Counted from the stretch's first letter, positions 6,918-13,852 are shown. The stretch is 15,845 nt of DNA from Micrococcaceae bacterium (GCA_003486025.1 DNHA01000204.1:1-15845), one strand, 5' to 3'. The notes: generated by a model from the sequence alone, not told the origin. Program-made: numbers and translations.

Positions 6918-7149
6918 GTGGAGATTCTCCTGTGCTGCCATGTTGGGTGGTCCGCGGCCTAGGGGCCTTCATAGGATTTTAGTCAAAATGACCAGCCATG
7001 CCCAACTGTGTTGCACGGTCTGACCGGTTTTGTTGCGTCTAACTCATTATGTGCCATGGCTTGGCTTGCGTCGAATCACAAAGCGCTACTTATGCACAAC
7101 CTGTCCGGTATCAAACTAAATGATCCTAAATCGCAGTAAACTTTCAGAT
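6918..7149. other. Divergent intergenic region, lrp and HTH gene promoters
   Basis: About 230 bp with no credible gene. On the minus strand TTGGGC (7005-7000) and TAAAAT (6981-6976), 18 bp apart, form a fair promoter for lrp. On the plus strand TAAACT (7137-7142) lies 7 nt before the ATG at 7150, so the HTH gene could have a leaderless transcript. Both are weak, unconfirmed calls. No long inverted repeat stands out. Confidence 0.35.
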
Positions 7150-7353
7150 ATGAGGTTTCTGAGATTAGAGGACGTTGCCGAGGAATTGAACGTAAAGCTT
7201 CCCCAAGTCCGTGCGCTGGTGAAAAGCGGTGAGCTTCCTGCTATTCAAATTGGCGGCCGTGGCATGTGGCGAGTGGAGCGGGTAGAACTTGAGAACTATA
7301 TTCAGCACCGTTACGCCCAAGCCCGTGAGGAAGTCACCGGAGAAGTGGACTGA
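7150..7353 (+). CDS. Small excisionase-type helix-turn-helix protein
   Basis: A 67-residue protein that is almost only one DNA-binding domain of the excisionase/MerR-like HTH_17 class: RFLRLEDVAEELNVKLPQVRALV (first part; residues 2-24), then SGELPAIQIGGRGMWRVER and a final ENYIQHRY helix. Actinobacteria carry many such stand-alone, non-phage proteins with GELPAIQ-GGRG-WRV; I know of no firm function for this group. No integrase or att-like repeats are present, so a phage excisionase role is unlikely. I chose ATG 7150 because RFL is where the domain begins; ATG 7120 would add ten residues (MILNRSKLSD). Neither has a Shine-Dalgarno, and leaderless translation is possible. It is followed 55 nt later by an MFS gene on the same strand, so they may share a transcript. 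Confidence 0.75.
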   Translation: MRFLRLEDVAEELNVKLPQVRALVKSGELPAIQIGGRGMWRVERVELENYIQHRYAQAREEVTGEVD

Positions 7354-7408
7354 TCTAAGGTGCCGGTGAGTAAGTAGAGAATCCGGAACTTGTGTAGTTT
7401 TAGATTGA

Positions 7409-8674
7409 ATGCCGATTTCGGCACTGCCAGCACCCGCACCAGGAGCGGAATTGTCACCGACTATTACCCAACGTCGTTGGGCGCTGTACACACTATTTTT
7501 CCTGCCCGGCTTGAGCATGGCCTCCTGGGTGACGCGCACGCCAGCCATTAGAGACCTGCTGGAAGCTACCCCGGCGAAGATGGGCCTGGTGCTCTTCGGA
7601 CTTTCGGTCGGCTCCATGCTCGGCATTATCTTCTCCGGAAAACTTGTTGCACGCTTTGCTGCGCGTCCGGTGATCCGCACCGGCTCTGCAGCAGTGATTG
7701 CCTCGATGCCGCTCATTGGAATTAGTGCCCACTTCCAACTTGAATGGTGCGTGGCCGCTGGGCTGTTCCTCTTCGGTGCCGGTATGGGCAGCGCAGAAGT
7801 TGGAATGAATGTGGAAGGCGCCGAGATTGAACGACTCACCAAGAAACCCTTCCTGGCGAGTCTTCATGGATTCTTCTCCCTTGGCACGGTCATTGGTGCC
7901 AGCGCAGGAATTATTTTCACGTCAATCGCTTTTCCAGTCCTTTGGCACTTGGTGCTCAGCGGGTTGGTTTCGCTAGCGCTATTTCTGTACGTCATCCGTT
8001 ACCTTCCCGAAGGCACGGGGAAAATTGACAGGTCACGCACGGAAGAAACCGCAACCTCGAACGCAGCTAAACTCTGGACGGACCCGCGCTTGCTGTTGAT
8101 CGGATTTATCGTTCTGGCGATGGCGCTCGCCGAAGGGTCGGCCAACGACTGGCTGCCGTTGGTGATGGTTGACGGGCATGGTTTTGATCCCGCAGCCGGG
8201 TCATTGATTTTCACCGGGTTCGCGCTGGCGATGACTATCGGGCGTTTCTGCGGTGGCTGGTTTATCGGGCGGTTTGGCGCAAGCAGAACGTTTGCTGTCA
8301 GCGCTTTCCTTGGAGCGCTTGGGCTTTCGGGTGTCATTTTCCTCAACAACCCAGTCCTTGCCGGCGTCTGCGTCATCCTTTGGGGAATTGGTACTTCGTT
8401 GGCTTTTCCTTTGGCAATCTCCGCTGCCGGAGCCTCCGGAACAGATCCTGCGGGACGCGTTGCAGTGGCCGCCACCATCGGGTATATCGCTTTCTTAGTC
8501 GGTCCACCACTTCTGGGATTTATCGGGAATGAATTTGGATTAAGGCAGGCACTGCTTCTTCCCCTTGGATTTGTCCTGGTGGCAATATTCTTCTCTTCGG
8601 CCGTTGGTGAAAGGAAAATCAAACTTGAACGAGTTCCTGATGAGCGGGAACTCGACGGTGACCCACAGCACTAA
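7409..8674 (+). CDS. MFS transporter, YbjJ/MosC-like
   Basis: A 421-residue (or 407) membrane transporter with about 12 predicted helices. The first helix region ALYTLFFLPGLSMASWVTRTPAIRDLL (key part: GLSMASWVTRTPAIRD) and GAGMGSAEVGMNVEGAEIE are hallmarks of the YbjJ/MosC-like MFS branch, whose substrates are mostly unknown (a rhizopine-linked role was proposed for MosC). The second half has SANDWLPLVMVDGHG and GRFCGGWFIGRFG, a typical motif repeat. ATG 7409 has no ribosome-binding site. An in-frame TTG at 7451 has AGGAG (7441-7445) 5 nt upstream and yields MSPTITQRRW, so the shorter form may be the real one. A hairpin-forming repeat lies 32 nt after the stop. Confidence 0.85.
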   Translation: MPISALPAPAPGAELSPTITQRRWALYTLFFLPGLSMASWVTRTPAIRDLLEATPAKMGLVLFGLSVGSMLGIIFSGKLVARFAARPVIRTGSAAVIASMPLIGISAHFQLEWCVAAGLFLFGAGMGSAEVGMNVEGAEIERLTKKPFLASLHGFFSLGTVIGASAGIIFTSIAFPVLWHLVLSGLVSLALFLYVIRYLPEGTGKIDRSRTEETATSNAAKLWTDPRLLLIGFIVLAMALAEGSANDWLPLVMVDGHGFDPAAGSLIFTGFALAMTIGRFCGGWFIGRFGASRTFAVSAFLGALGLSGVIFLNNPVLAGVCVILWGIGTSLAFPLAISAAGASGTDPAGRVAVAATIGYIAFLVGPPLLGFIGNEFGLRQALLLPLGFVLVAIFFSSAVGERKIKLERVPDERELDGDPQH

Positions 8675-8705
8675 GTTCAGCGCACTTTGCAAAACGTAGG
8701 CTTTA

Positions 8706-8740
8706 GACAATACTGATCCGATTGAATTGATCATATTGTC
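8706..8740. repeat. Inverted repeat, 12-bp arms with one bulge
   Basis: GACAATA (8706-8712) pairs with TATTGTC (8734-8740) and, after one unpaired C, TGATC (8714-8718) pairs with GATCA (8729-8733); the loop is 10 nt. It lies 32 nt after the MFS stop. It is AT-rich with no T-run after it, so it could be an operator, a message-end stabiliser or a poor terminator. Confidence 0.5.
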
Positions 8741-8923
8741 CAATGCTCGCTCTGCCTATTGCGCATGCTGACTGGTACGGTGTTTACTTGAATCAGTTGA
8801 AGTCATCGAGCTACCGCTTTGTATGGCTTGCGCCGATCACCGGGAAGATCATCATGTCTTTACGGTTGGTATTAGACACGGGACAAAGATACCGTTCTTA
8901 GGCATCGAAGGGTCAGATCAAGG

Positions 8924-8980
8924 GATCCGTAAGCGTTCGCTCCAGCTCTGGAGAAGCGTTTACGGATCACTTTGACTTTT
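8924..8980 (+). terminator. Long hairpin followed by T-rich tail, probable terminator
   Basis: GATCCGTAA (8924-8932) pairs exactly with TTACGGATC (8960-8968). Pairing continues inward through GCGTT/AGCGT (two G-U pairs) and, after a small 2x1 internal loop, CTCCA (8940-8944) with TGGAG (8949-8953) around a GCTC loop: about 19 pairs in all. TTTGACTTTT (8971-8980) follows on the plus strand. It ends either a long 3' tail of the MFS transcript or a separate small RNA. Confidence 0.5.
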
Positions 8981-9087
8981 AATCGCGGAGAAAATCTTGA
9001 AGCATCAGATATCCCGCGTGTTAGATGAGCTGTGAAACGGCCTCGGAGGTCCTAGGAACGTTAGCTCGGCTCTGACAGAATGAGCGC

Positions 9088-9939
9088 GTGGGAGCACACA
9101 CGTTAAGTATGAGAAACAGCCGCCAATTCTGGAGCCCCTGGTGGGCACAGATCATTGCCGGGCTATTCATTGTCCTGCTCGCGGTTAGTCCGTGGTTGTG
9201 GCTTTGGCTGGGGCAACGAGAGCAGCCAATGCTGCCTACGTCGACAAGCGACGCGGCGGGGTTGATGATCATCTTCGCGCTGATCACCTTGCTTGGCGGT
9301 TGGTTTACCAGAGTGATTGGCCGCCGAAGCACTAGCTTCGCAATCCTGACCGATATTGGTGTGCTTCTAGCCCTGGTTGGGCTCGTTTTCCAGTGGATCT
9401 GGGACGATGCACCGGAAATTTTCCAAGGGAAAATCAGCGGCGAACTCCAAGTGCAGCTCTGGGCTCTCGGCATCATTTTCATAATCAGCCAAGTCCTATA
9501 TTTCTTGATCGCCAAATTACAACTGAGTATCGTGGCGCTGCTGGTGTCCGCACTCGTTTTTAATGTTGGCCAATGGTTGCAGATGGTCGCGACCTATACT
9601 CCCTTAGAACCGGAGATCTACTCCTCCTTGATCTATGCTGGGGCATTGATCCTTGGGCTGGTACTGGGATTCCTCGGGTTCCTGCAGATCTGGCATTTGG
9701 TGGTTTGGGTTATTGCATTAGCTATCCAGTGGGTCATGCCAGCGGTAATCTCCGCGATTGTGACGCTGCTGGAAAATCCGGTGGGTTCCATCGGCGGTTC
9801 ACTGGCCAAGTTTGGCGAGCTTAGTCAGGATGCCATCGGGCAGACCGATTGGCTCATACCGTCCTTGGTCACCCTTGCGGTAGCTATGTTGACTAGCGTT
9901 ATTCTGCTGATCATCCGTAAGGCCAAGCGTCGTTCGTAG
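9088..9939 (+). CDS. Multi-pass membrane protein of unknown function
   Basis: I do not recognise this family. The protein (283 aa from GTG 9088, 276 aa from ATG 9109) has about eight hydrophobic helices: WWAQIIAGLFIVLLAVSPWL; AGLMIIFALITLLGGWF; ILTDIGVLLALVGLVFQW; LWALGIIFIISQVLYFLIA; IVALLVSALVFNVGQW; SLIYAGALILGLVLGFLGF; WHLVVWVIALAIQWVMPAVI; and SLVTLAVAMLTSVILLIIR. It ends in a basic tail KAKRRS, likely cytoplasmic. It is rich in tryptophan at helix ends, lacks transporter signatures and has only small loops, the longest near residues 235-255. Neither start has a clear Shine-Dalgarno. It is preceded by a gene-free region and followed by the cupin gene 111 nt later, so it is probably monocistronic. 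A structural or accessory membrane protein is as likely as a transporter. Confidence 0.7.
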   Translation: MGAHTLSMRNSRQFWSPWWAQIIAGLFIVLLAVSPWLWLWLGQREQPMLPTSTSDAAGLMIIFALITLLGGWFTRVIGRRSTSFAILTDIGVLLALVGLVFQWIWDDAPEIFQGKISGELQVQLWALGIIFIISQVLYFLIAKLQLSIVALLVSALVFNVGQWLQMVATYTPLEPEIYSSLIYAGALILGLVLGFLGFLQIWHLVVWVIALAIQWVMPAVISAIVTLLENPVGSIGGSLAKFGELSQDAIGQTDWLIPSLVTLAVAMLTSVILLIIRKAKRRS

Positions 9940-10050
9940 CAGCTAGGGGAAACCCAGAGGCCAACGAACGAACCAGAACGGTAATCTCTGCGATACTCGG
10001 ATGAGACCGGGTTCTGGAAACCCGCTATCACCTGATGTAAAGGAATGTTC

Positions 10051-10401
10051 GTGGTGGACACTAACGATACTAAGGACGCAAGCAATCTGCTGTCGCAGGA
10101 ACTGGGCGATTTGGAGCAGTTGAATCCGATAAAGCCCGGTGGCTATTCTGCCAAGCGTCTCAGCGCTGGCTCGGGAGCTACCTTGGTGCAGATTGCCTTT
10201 GACGCAGATGTCGAGCTCGCTGAGCATAAAGCAGGCACCCCAATTATTGTGCAAGTACTTGATGGGGAAGTGGACTTCAGCGTGGGCGATGAAACCCACC
10301 ATCTCAGCTACGGCGGGATTATCCGCCTGGAGGCCGGAGTCGTCCATGCCGTCTATGCGGAGAAACCGGCCCGAATACTCATTACCTTCATCAACGTCTA
10401 A
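10051..10401 (+). CDS. Small single-domain cupin protein with atypical metal site
   Basis: A roughly 116-residue protein that is a single cupin barrel (about residues 35-114). Motif 1 reads ELAEHKAGTPIIVQVLDGEVDF; the usual HxH...E ligands are replaced, leaving one His in EHK. Motif 2, LEAGVVHAVYAEKPAR, keeps the single His. This matches a known group of small bacterial cupins with EH....G.....VQVL.G, whose metal and function are mostly undefined. I chose GTG 10051 (or 10054) because AAAGGA (10039-10044) would have zero spacing to the in-frame ATG 10045 but 6 nt (or 9 nt) to the GTGs. It converges with the phosphopantetheinyl transferase gene, with 10 bp between stops. No substrate can be inferred from its neighbours. 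Confidence 0.82.
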   Translation: MVDTNDTKDASNLLSQELGDLEQLNPIKPGGYSAKRLSAGSGATLVQIAFDADVELAEHKAGTPIIVQVLDGEVDFSVGDETHHLSYGGIIRLEAGVVHAVYAEKPARILITFINV

Positions 10402-10411
10402 AAGTGATTTC

Positions 10412-11164
10412 TCAGCTCAATGCCGCCTTGAAAATTTCCGCACTGAGTTCTTGAACCGGTAGAGGTTTCGACGCGGCAAGGGCCGCTACATGAGTGGATG
10501 GCACAGGCAGTCGGCGAAGGCTGTATCCGCCTAGATGCCTAGGACTGGCCCACTTATTGAGGCGGGCGGCCCTCAGCGCCGAGGCCGAGAGCACCCGGAC
10601 TTTTGAAGGGTCGCGTCTTAAACCTGCGCCATCGGCCTTGAGCAGTGCTTCTTTGGCAGTCCATGCCCACAGCCTGATATCGTCTGGATTCTTGTCCCGA
10701 TGCACCAGTTTGAGTTCACCGGACGTTAGCGTGAGCTGGTCAAAGCCCGGAAAAATCCCCAGCGGACTCAGCGCGGTTCCGCGTTCAATATCGGTGCCAA
10801 GACGCAAATCGTCAGGGCCTACGGCCGCAATGACTAGTTCTCTAGTCCTGGAGGACGAGATTGCATGCTGCGACGTTGCTGGCTTGCCGTGGTCGCTGGA
10901 GTTGCAGGAGATGCAATGCCGCGAAATGTCGACGGCTGGCGCTTGGGAAAGCTCTCCGTATGTGACGTAGGAGAGCAATAGCCGCAACAGTGTACGGGCG
11001 CCGATAAATGCCTCGCGGTCTTCCTGGTGGGCGAAGTCTTCGGCCCGGACGGCTTCGGCGCCGAGGATTTTCTCAGGACCGCCAAATTTTTGGGTCGCCA
11101 ACTGTACTTGTGCAGGCGAGGCTACCGCGTAGAAAATCTGCGAGCCAGCGTGGGCGGGGATCAT
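10412..11164 (-). CDS. Sfp-type 4'-phosphopantetheinyl transferase
   Basis: Predicted to transfer 4'-phosphopantetheine from CoA to a serine on acyl- or peptidyl-carrier proteins. The family motifs appear in order: HGKPAT (about residues 91-96), LGTDIER with the metal-binding Asp and Glu, and WAWTAKEALLKADGAGL (W-x-K-E-A-x-x-K-x-x-G-x-G). The 250-residue length suits the Sfp class rather than the short AcpS class. An open frame continues to a TTG at 11230, but that start lies inside the mhpA terminator hairpin, so I use ATG 11164 (MIPAHAG). Its Shine-Dalgarno is weak, and only about 35 bp separate it from the terminator. Expression may rest on read-through from mhpA or a hidden promoter. No polyketide, peptide-synthetase or carrier-protein gene is in the window, so its partner is elsewhere. 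Confidence 0.85.
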   Translation of the reverse strand: MIPAHAGSQIFYAVASPAQVQLATQKFGGPEKILGAEAVRAEDFAHQEDREAFIGARTLLRLLLSYVTYGELSQAPAVDISRHCISCNSSDHGKPATSQHAISSSRTRELVIAAVGPDDLRLGTDIERGTALSPLGIFPGFDQLTLTSGELKLVHRDKNPDDIRLWAWTAKEALLKADGAGLRRDPSKVRVLSASALRAARLNKWASPRHLGGYSLRRLPVPSTHVAALAASKPLPVQELSAEIFKAALS

Positions 11165-11198
11165 GCTGTCCAGACTACGTCGTAGAGTTCCAGGTACT

Positions 11199-11228
11199 AA
11201 AATGGGGCCTGCTGTCTTAGCAGGCCCC
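11199..11228 (-). terminator. Intrinsic terminator of the mhpA-like gene
   Basis: On the minus strand GGGGCCTGCT and AGCAGGCCCC pair perfectly over 10 bp with a 5-nt loop (arms at 11219-11228 and 11204-11213), followed by ATTTTAG. It begins 13 nt after the mhpA stop. The T-run is short, so some read-through into the transferase gene is possible. Confidence 0.85.
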
Positions 11229-11240
11229 AAATTGTGCTCG

Positions 11241-12971
11241 CTAACGTTGCGCGTCCAAGGGAGCTAGCTCGGATTCAGTTTTTGCTGTTGCACGGTTGAA
11301 GCTCATCGAGTTGAGCACCGCATCAATGGTGCGTGGCCCATCTTGGTGCAGGCAAGCGCCGGCAACAAATCGGTCAGGGCGCAGCAGAATCATCGGGGTT
11401 GGACGGTCGTCAAACCACTTCTTCAGCCGTCCAGTCACATCCGAAACGACAAGTGTCTGCGGGCTCATATCGCGCTTGGCCCATGTGTATTGGGTTTCCG
11501 GGACCACCGCAACCAGCTTCGCGCCGAGTGCTTTCAAATCACTGATAGTTTTGGCGGGAAGGACGTCAATCGGGTCATTGCCCCAGACGATGAGCGTCCA
11601 CCAGTTGCCGATGACGTCATCGAGTTTGCTGACTCCTAGCTCATCGGTACGGACATTGGGCTGAATGAACTGCACGCCTACGGGGGAGACCCGGGAATTC
11701 GCCGTAGTCACCGGGATGAGCTTGCTGCTCATGACTCCGTTGGCGGTGCCAGACTGGCCGGTGGTGGGATCCGCTAGTACGCCTACGGTGTATCGAGGCA
11801 TGGGTTTGAATCGCATATCTGCAAAGTAGCTCTTCACCGAGGGGAAAAGATTGAGCACGCTGGCTGCGGTATCCCGCAGAATCACTCCTGCTGGATTGGT
11901 CAACTTGATGACGTTGCCCATTGTCAACGAAAGATCCACCATTGCCTTTGCGTGTTGTTTGCGCTCGGAGGTATAGGTGTCCAGCAGTTCATCCCCGGCA
12001 TGGCCCGAGAGGATCGAGGCGAGCTTCCATCCGAGGTTTGTTGCATCGCGCATGCCTGAATTCCATCCTTGGCCCATCCAGACCGGCATCAGATGCGCGG
12101 CGTCGCCCGCGATAAGTTGGCGTCCCTTGCGGAAGTTTCCTGCCACACGGGCGTGGTGGGTGAACACGCGGCGGCGAATGAATTCGAGGCTTGTAGGATC
12201 CGGAACGTGATCTGCAAGCATGCGGTTGACGAACTGGGGGTCGGTGGCCATTTCTTCGGTTTCGCCGTCGAGCAGCATGAACTCCCAACGGCGTACCGCG
12301 TGGGGCAGGCCGATGGATACGTAAGGGCGTACTGGGTCGGCACCGAGGAACACATTCGGGGTGCCCAGTGGGTCATTGTTTACGTCCACGACCAGCCAGC
12401 GGGTTGCAGGGGACTCGCCTTCAAAGCTGACGTTCAGTCGTTTGCGGGTAGGGGACTTGCCGCCTTCGCAACCCACGATGTATTTTGCCTCGAAGGTACG
12501 CTCGGTCTCTTCGCCGTTTGTGCCGCTGACCTTGACGCGTGTGGTCACTGAATCTGCAGTTTCGGTGACGTCGAGTACTTCGTGGCCGAAGAGCACCTGG
12601 ACATTGTCGAAGCGCGCAAGCCCTTCGTAGAGCACACGGTCTACTTCTGGCTGGATGAAACCGTGCTTGCGTTCCCAGCCGAATTCATCGGTTTGCGGGT
12701 TGTTGATCAGGATGGTTTTGCCGCGTCCGTTGACTAGGCGCATGATGTGCTGCGGCGTGGTGTGCGGGCGTACTTCGTCTACCAGTCCCACGGTCTGGAT
12801 GGTACGCAGCGACTCATCGTCGAGCCCCACCCCACGCGGGTAATCGATGAGGGTATCGCGCGCCTCAAGGACGGTGACCGTGCGGCCATACATCCCCAGG
12901 ATGTTGGCGAGCATCAGACCTGTTGGCCCGGCACCGACAATAAGGACTTCGCTGGTAGTCGTTGAAGACAT
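11241..12971 (-). CDS. mhpA: MhpA-like FAD-dependent aromatic hydroxylase
   Basis: A 576-residue class A flavoprotein monooxygenase, predicted to hydroxylate 3-(3-hydroxyphenyl)propionate (or a similar phenol) with NAD(P)H and O2 to the catechol. The N-terminal dinucleotide motif is GAGPTG (13-18) with the acidic end LEARD; next comes IQPEVDRVLYEGL, and the second FAD motif is GDAAHLMPVWMGQGWNSGMRDATNLGWKL (key part GDAAHLMPVWMGQG, Gly289-Asp290). The C-terminal thioredoxin-like domain ends with LLRPDRFVAGACL. The whole layout is that of MhpA. GAGGG lies 4 nt before the ATG. The gene follows an IclR regulator with a 147-bp promoter region between them, and lies near mhpE/mhpF-like genes. The ring-cleavage, hydrolase and hydratase genes are not in view. 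The exact phenolic substrate is inferred; related hydroxylases for resorcinol-type or other phenols share these motifs. Confidence 0.85.
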   Translation of the reverse strand: MSSTTTSEVLIVGAGPTGLMLANILGMYGRTVTVLEARDTLIDYPRGVGLDDESLRTIQTVGLVDEVRPHTTPQHIMRLVNGRGKTILINNPQTDEFGWERKHGFIQPEVDRVLYEGLARFDNVQVLFGHEVLDVTETADSVTTRVKVSGTNGEETERTFEAKYIVGCEGGKSPTRKRLNVSFEGESPATRWLVVDVNNDPLGTPNVFLGADPVRPYVSIGLPHAVRRWEFMLLDGETEEMATDPQFVNRMLADHVPDPTSLEFIRRRVFTHHARVAGNFRKGRQLIAGDAAHLMPVWMGQGWNSGMRDATNLGWKLASILSGHAGDELLDTYTSERKQHAKAMVDLSLTMGNVIKLTNPAGVILRDTAASVLNLFPSVKSYFADMRFKPMPRYTVGVLADPTTGQSGTANGVMSSKLIPVTTANSRVSPVGVQFIQPNVRTDELGVSKLDDVIGNWWTLIVWGNDPIDVLPAKTISDLKALGAKLVAVVPETQYTWAKRDMSPQTLVVSDVTGRLKKWFDDRPTPMILLRPDRFVAGACLHQDGPRTIDAVLNSMSFNRATAKTESELAPLDAQR

Positions 12972-12982
12972 CTAACCCTCAC

Positions 12983-12998
12983 TTATTTGTGTAAATAA
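12983..12998. promoter_or_regulatory. Inverted repeat before mhpA
   Basis: TTATTT (12983-12988) and AAATAA (12993-12998) are reverse complements around GTGT. It lies 12-27 nt upstream of the mhpA start and overlaps the 11-bp shared box, so it is likely part of the regulator target. Confidence 0.4.
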
Positions 12999-13003
12999 CG
13001 CAC
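12993..13003 (-). promoter_or_regulatory. Candidate IclR box, mhpA copy
   Basis: Read on the minus strand this is GTGCGTTATTT, identical over 11 bp to a box upstream of the iclR gene (13842-13852). Flanks make it a loose dyad, TGTG-N9-CACA, at 12988-13004. Two identical 11-mers in two short promoter regions flanking one regulator gene suggest IclR binding sites. Confidence 0.5.
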
Positions 13004-13030
13004 ACTTATGAACTGCATATGCACTTAACC

Positions 13031-13044
13031 TGTGGTTCATCACA
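13031..13044. promoter_or_regulatory. CRP/GlxR-type site upstream of mhpA
   Basis: The sequence is TGTGGTTCATCACA, an exact match to the TGTG-N6-CACA core of actinobacterial CRP/GlxR and E. coli CRP sites. Its centre is about 66 nt upstream of the mhpA start codon. The mhp genes of E. coli need cAMP-CRP, which makes the placement sensible. A palindrome TGCATATGCA (13014-13023) lies between it and the gene. Confidence 0.45.
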
Positions 13045-13118
13045 CCATGAGATGTGTCCTGGATCAAAGAGATCGTTCTGCATGCCGGAACGTTTTGCAC
13101 AAAGAAGTGCTCGGCGGA

Positions 13119-13820
13119 CTAAGTATTCAAGTCATCCAGCAGACGCGTGGCGACTACTTTCAGTGGCTCAATGCAGTCGATTGCGGATTGCTCATGGAGC
13201 GTGATGACGTTCAGGCATGCGGTGGGCCTTGATCCAGCTGCTGGTAGCGGGATTGCCAAGCCATGCATATTTGGTTCGACCTCCCCAAAGGTCTGCGCGA
13301 AACCACGCTCCCTCACCAGCCGTACCTGGTCGGTATCTTGGGCGGATGCTGGCTCTGCGGCCAAGAGAGCTAATCCGGCTGCGCCACTGGTGACAGGATG
13401 CTGCGAACCTTCGGTGAACGCCACATGGTAGGTGCCCGCGCGCGGGGAGACCACTGCCAGGGACACCGCGCTATTGCCCTCGCGTACTAGCAACGCAACC
13501 GTCACGCCTAGGGAATCCGCGGCACTACGCAGATGAGATGTTGCGGCATTGCGCAGATGCTGGTGTCCAGCAGCAGCCAAGGATAGCAATCCGGCAGCCC
13601 CACGGTATCTGTTGTCTTCGCCGCGGTGCAATAATTCAGCGTCGCAGAGGGTGTTCAGAATCCGGTAGGCAACCGTGCGGTGAAACTTTGAACGTTGCGC
13701 GACTTCCGTCGCAGTCAATCCCTCTTGCGCTTCGACCACTTGGCGCAAAATTGCCAGGCCTCGGGCTAGGGTCTGGGACCCCGTGGTCCGTGACGCGGAA
13801 GTTTCAGCGCTTGTATTCAT
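13119..13820 (-). CDS. IclR family transcriptional regulator (MhpR-like role)
   Basis: A 233-residue one-component regulator. The N-terminal winged helix-turn-helix (about 17-75) contains TLARGLAILRQVVEAQEGLT (key part ARGLAILRQV), TATEVAQRSKFHRTVAYRIL (key part HRTVAYRILNTL) and ELLHRGEDNRYRGAAGLL. The C-terminal IclR effector domain follows, with HPVTSGAAGLALLA and GLAIPLPAAGSRPTACLNV matching the usual S-G-G-A and V-x-x-P-x blocks. IclR proteins control many aromatic pathways, and MhpR of E. coli is one. This one sits directly upstream of mhpA, and an 11-bp box is shared by both promoters, so control of mhpA plus autoregulation is likely. No Shine-Dalgarno precedes ATG 13820; -10-like TATCTA lies 4 nt before it, so a very short or absent leader is possible. 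It may act as activator or repressor. Confidence 0.9.
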   Translation of the reverse strand: MNTSAETSASRTTGSQTLARGLAILRQVVEAQEGLTATEVAQRSKFHRTVAYRILNTLCDAELLHRGEDNRYRGAAGLLSLAAAGHQHLRNAATSHLRSAADSLGVTVALLVREGNSAVSLAVVSPRAGTYHVAFTEGSQHPVTSGAAGLALLAAEPASAQDTDQVRLVRERGFAQTFGEVEPNMHGLAIPLPAAGSRPTACLNVITLHEQSAIDCIEPLKVVATRLLDDLNT

Positions 13821-13841
13821 ATGTAGATAGTGCCATAAGAC

Positions 13842-13852
13842 GTGCGTTATTT
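13842..13852 (+). promoter_or_regulatory. Candidate IclR box, iclR copy
   Basis: GTGCGTTATTT, 22 bp upstream of the iclR start codon and close to where its -35 would lie, is identical to the minus-strand box before mhpA. With the flank it reads GTGC-N7-GCTC, one change from a dyad. Binding here would give autoregulation. Confidence 0.5.

Larger units (their letters stand above)
8675..9087. other. 413-bp gap with no gene, two strong hairpins
   Basis: No reading frame on either strand has a plausible start, ribosome-binding site and protein-like composition. The stretch contains an inverted repeat at 8706-8740 and a terminator-like hairpin at 8924-8968. It also has smaller pairs (GGTAT 8868-8872 with ATACC 8889-8893). 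A very weak promoter-like pair, TTGAAG (8797-8802) and TATGGC (8822-8827; 19 bp), would give an RNA of about 135 nt ending at the second hairpin. No known riboswitch or RNA family is recognised. Confidence 0.45.

Noticed and set aside
7150..7353. Phage or integrative-element excisionase.
   Set aside because: No integrase, att repeats, tRNA target or phage genes are nearby; such HTH domains are common in non-mobile actinobacterial genes.
10008..10024. Small hairpin CGGGTT/AACCCG before the cupin gene.
   Set aside because: Only 6 bp with no T-run or clear link to a promoter; likely chance.
11165..11230. Longer phosphopantetheinyl transferase starting at TTG 11230.
   Set aside because: This start falls inside the mhpA terminator stem-loop; the N-terminal extension would just be translated hairpin.
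12069..12551. Long plus-strand frame opposite mhpA.
   Set aside because: Codon-position shadow of mhpA; no domain or start signal.
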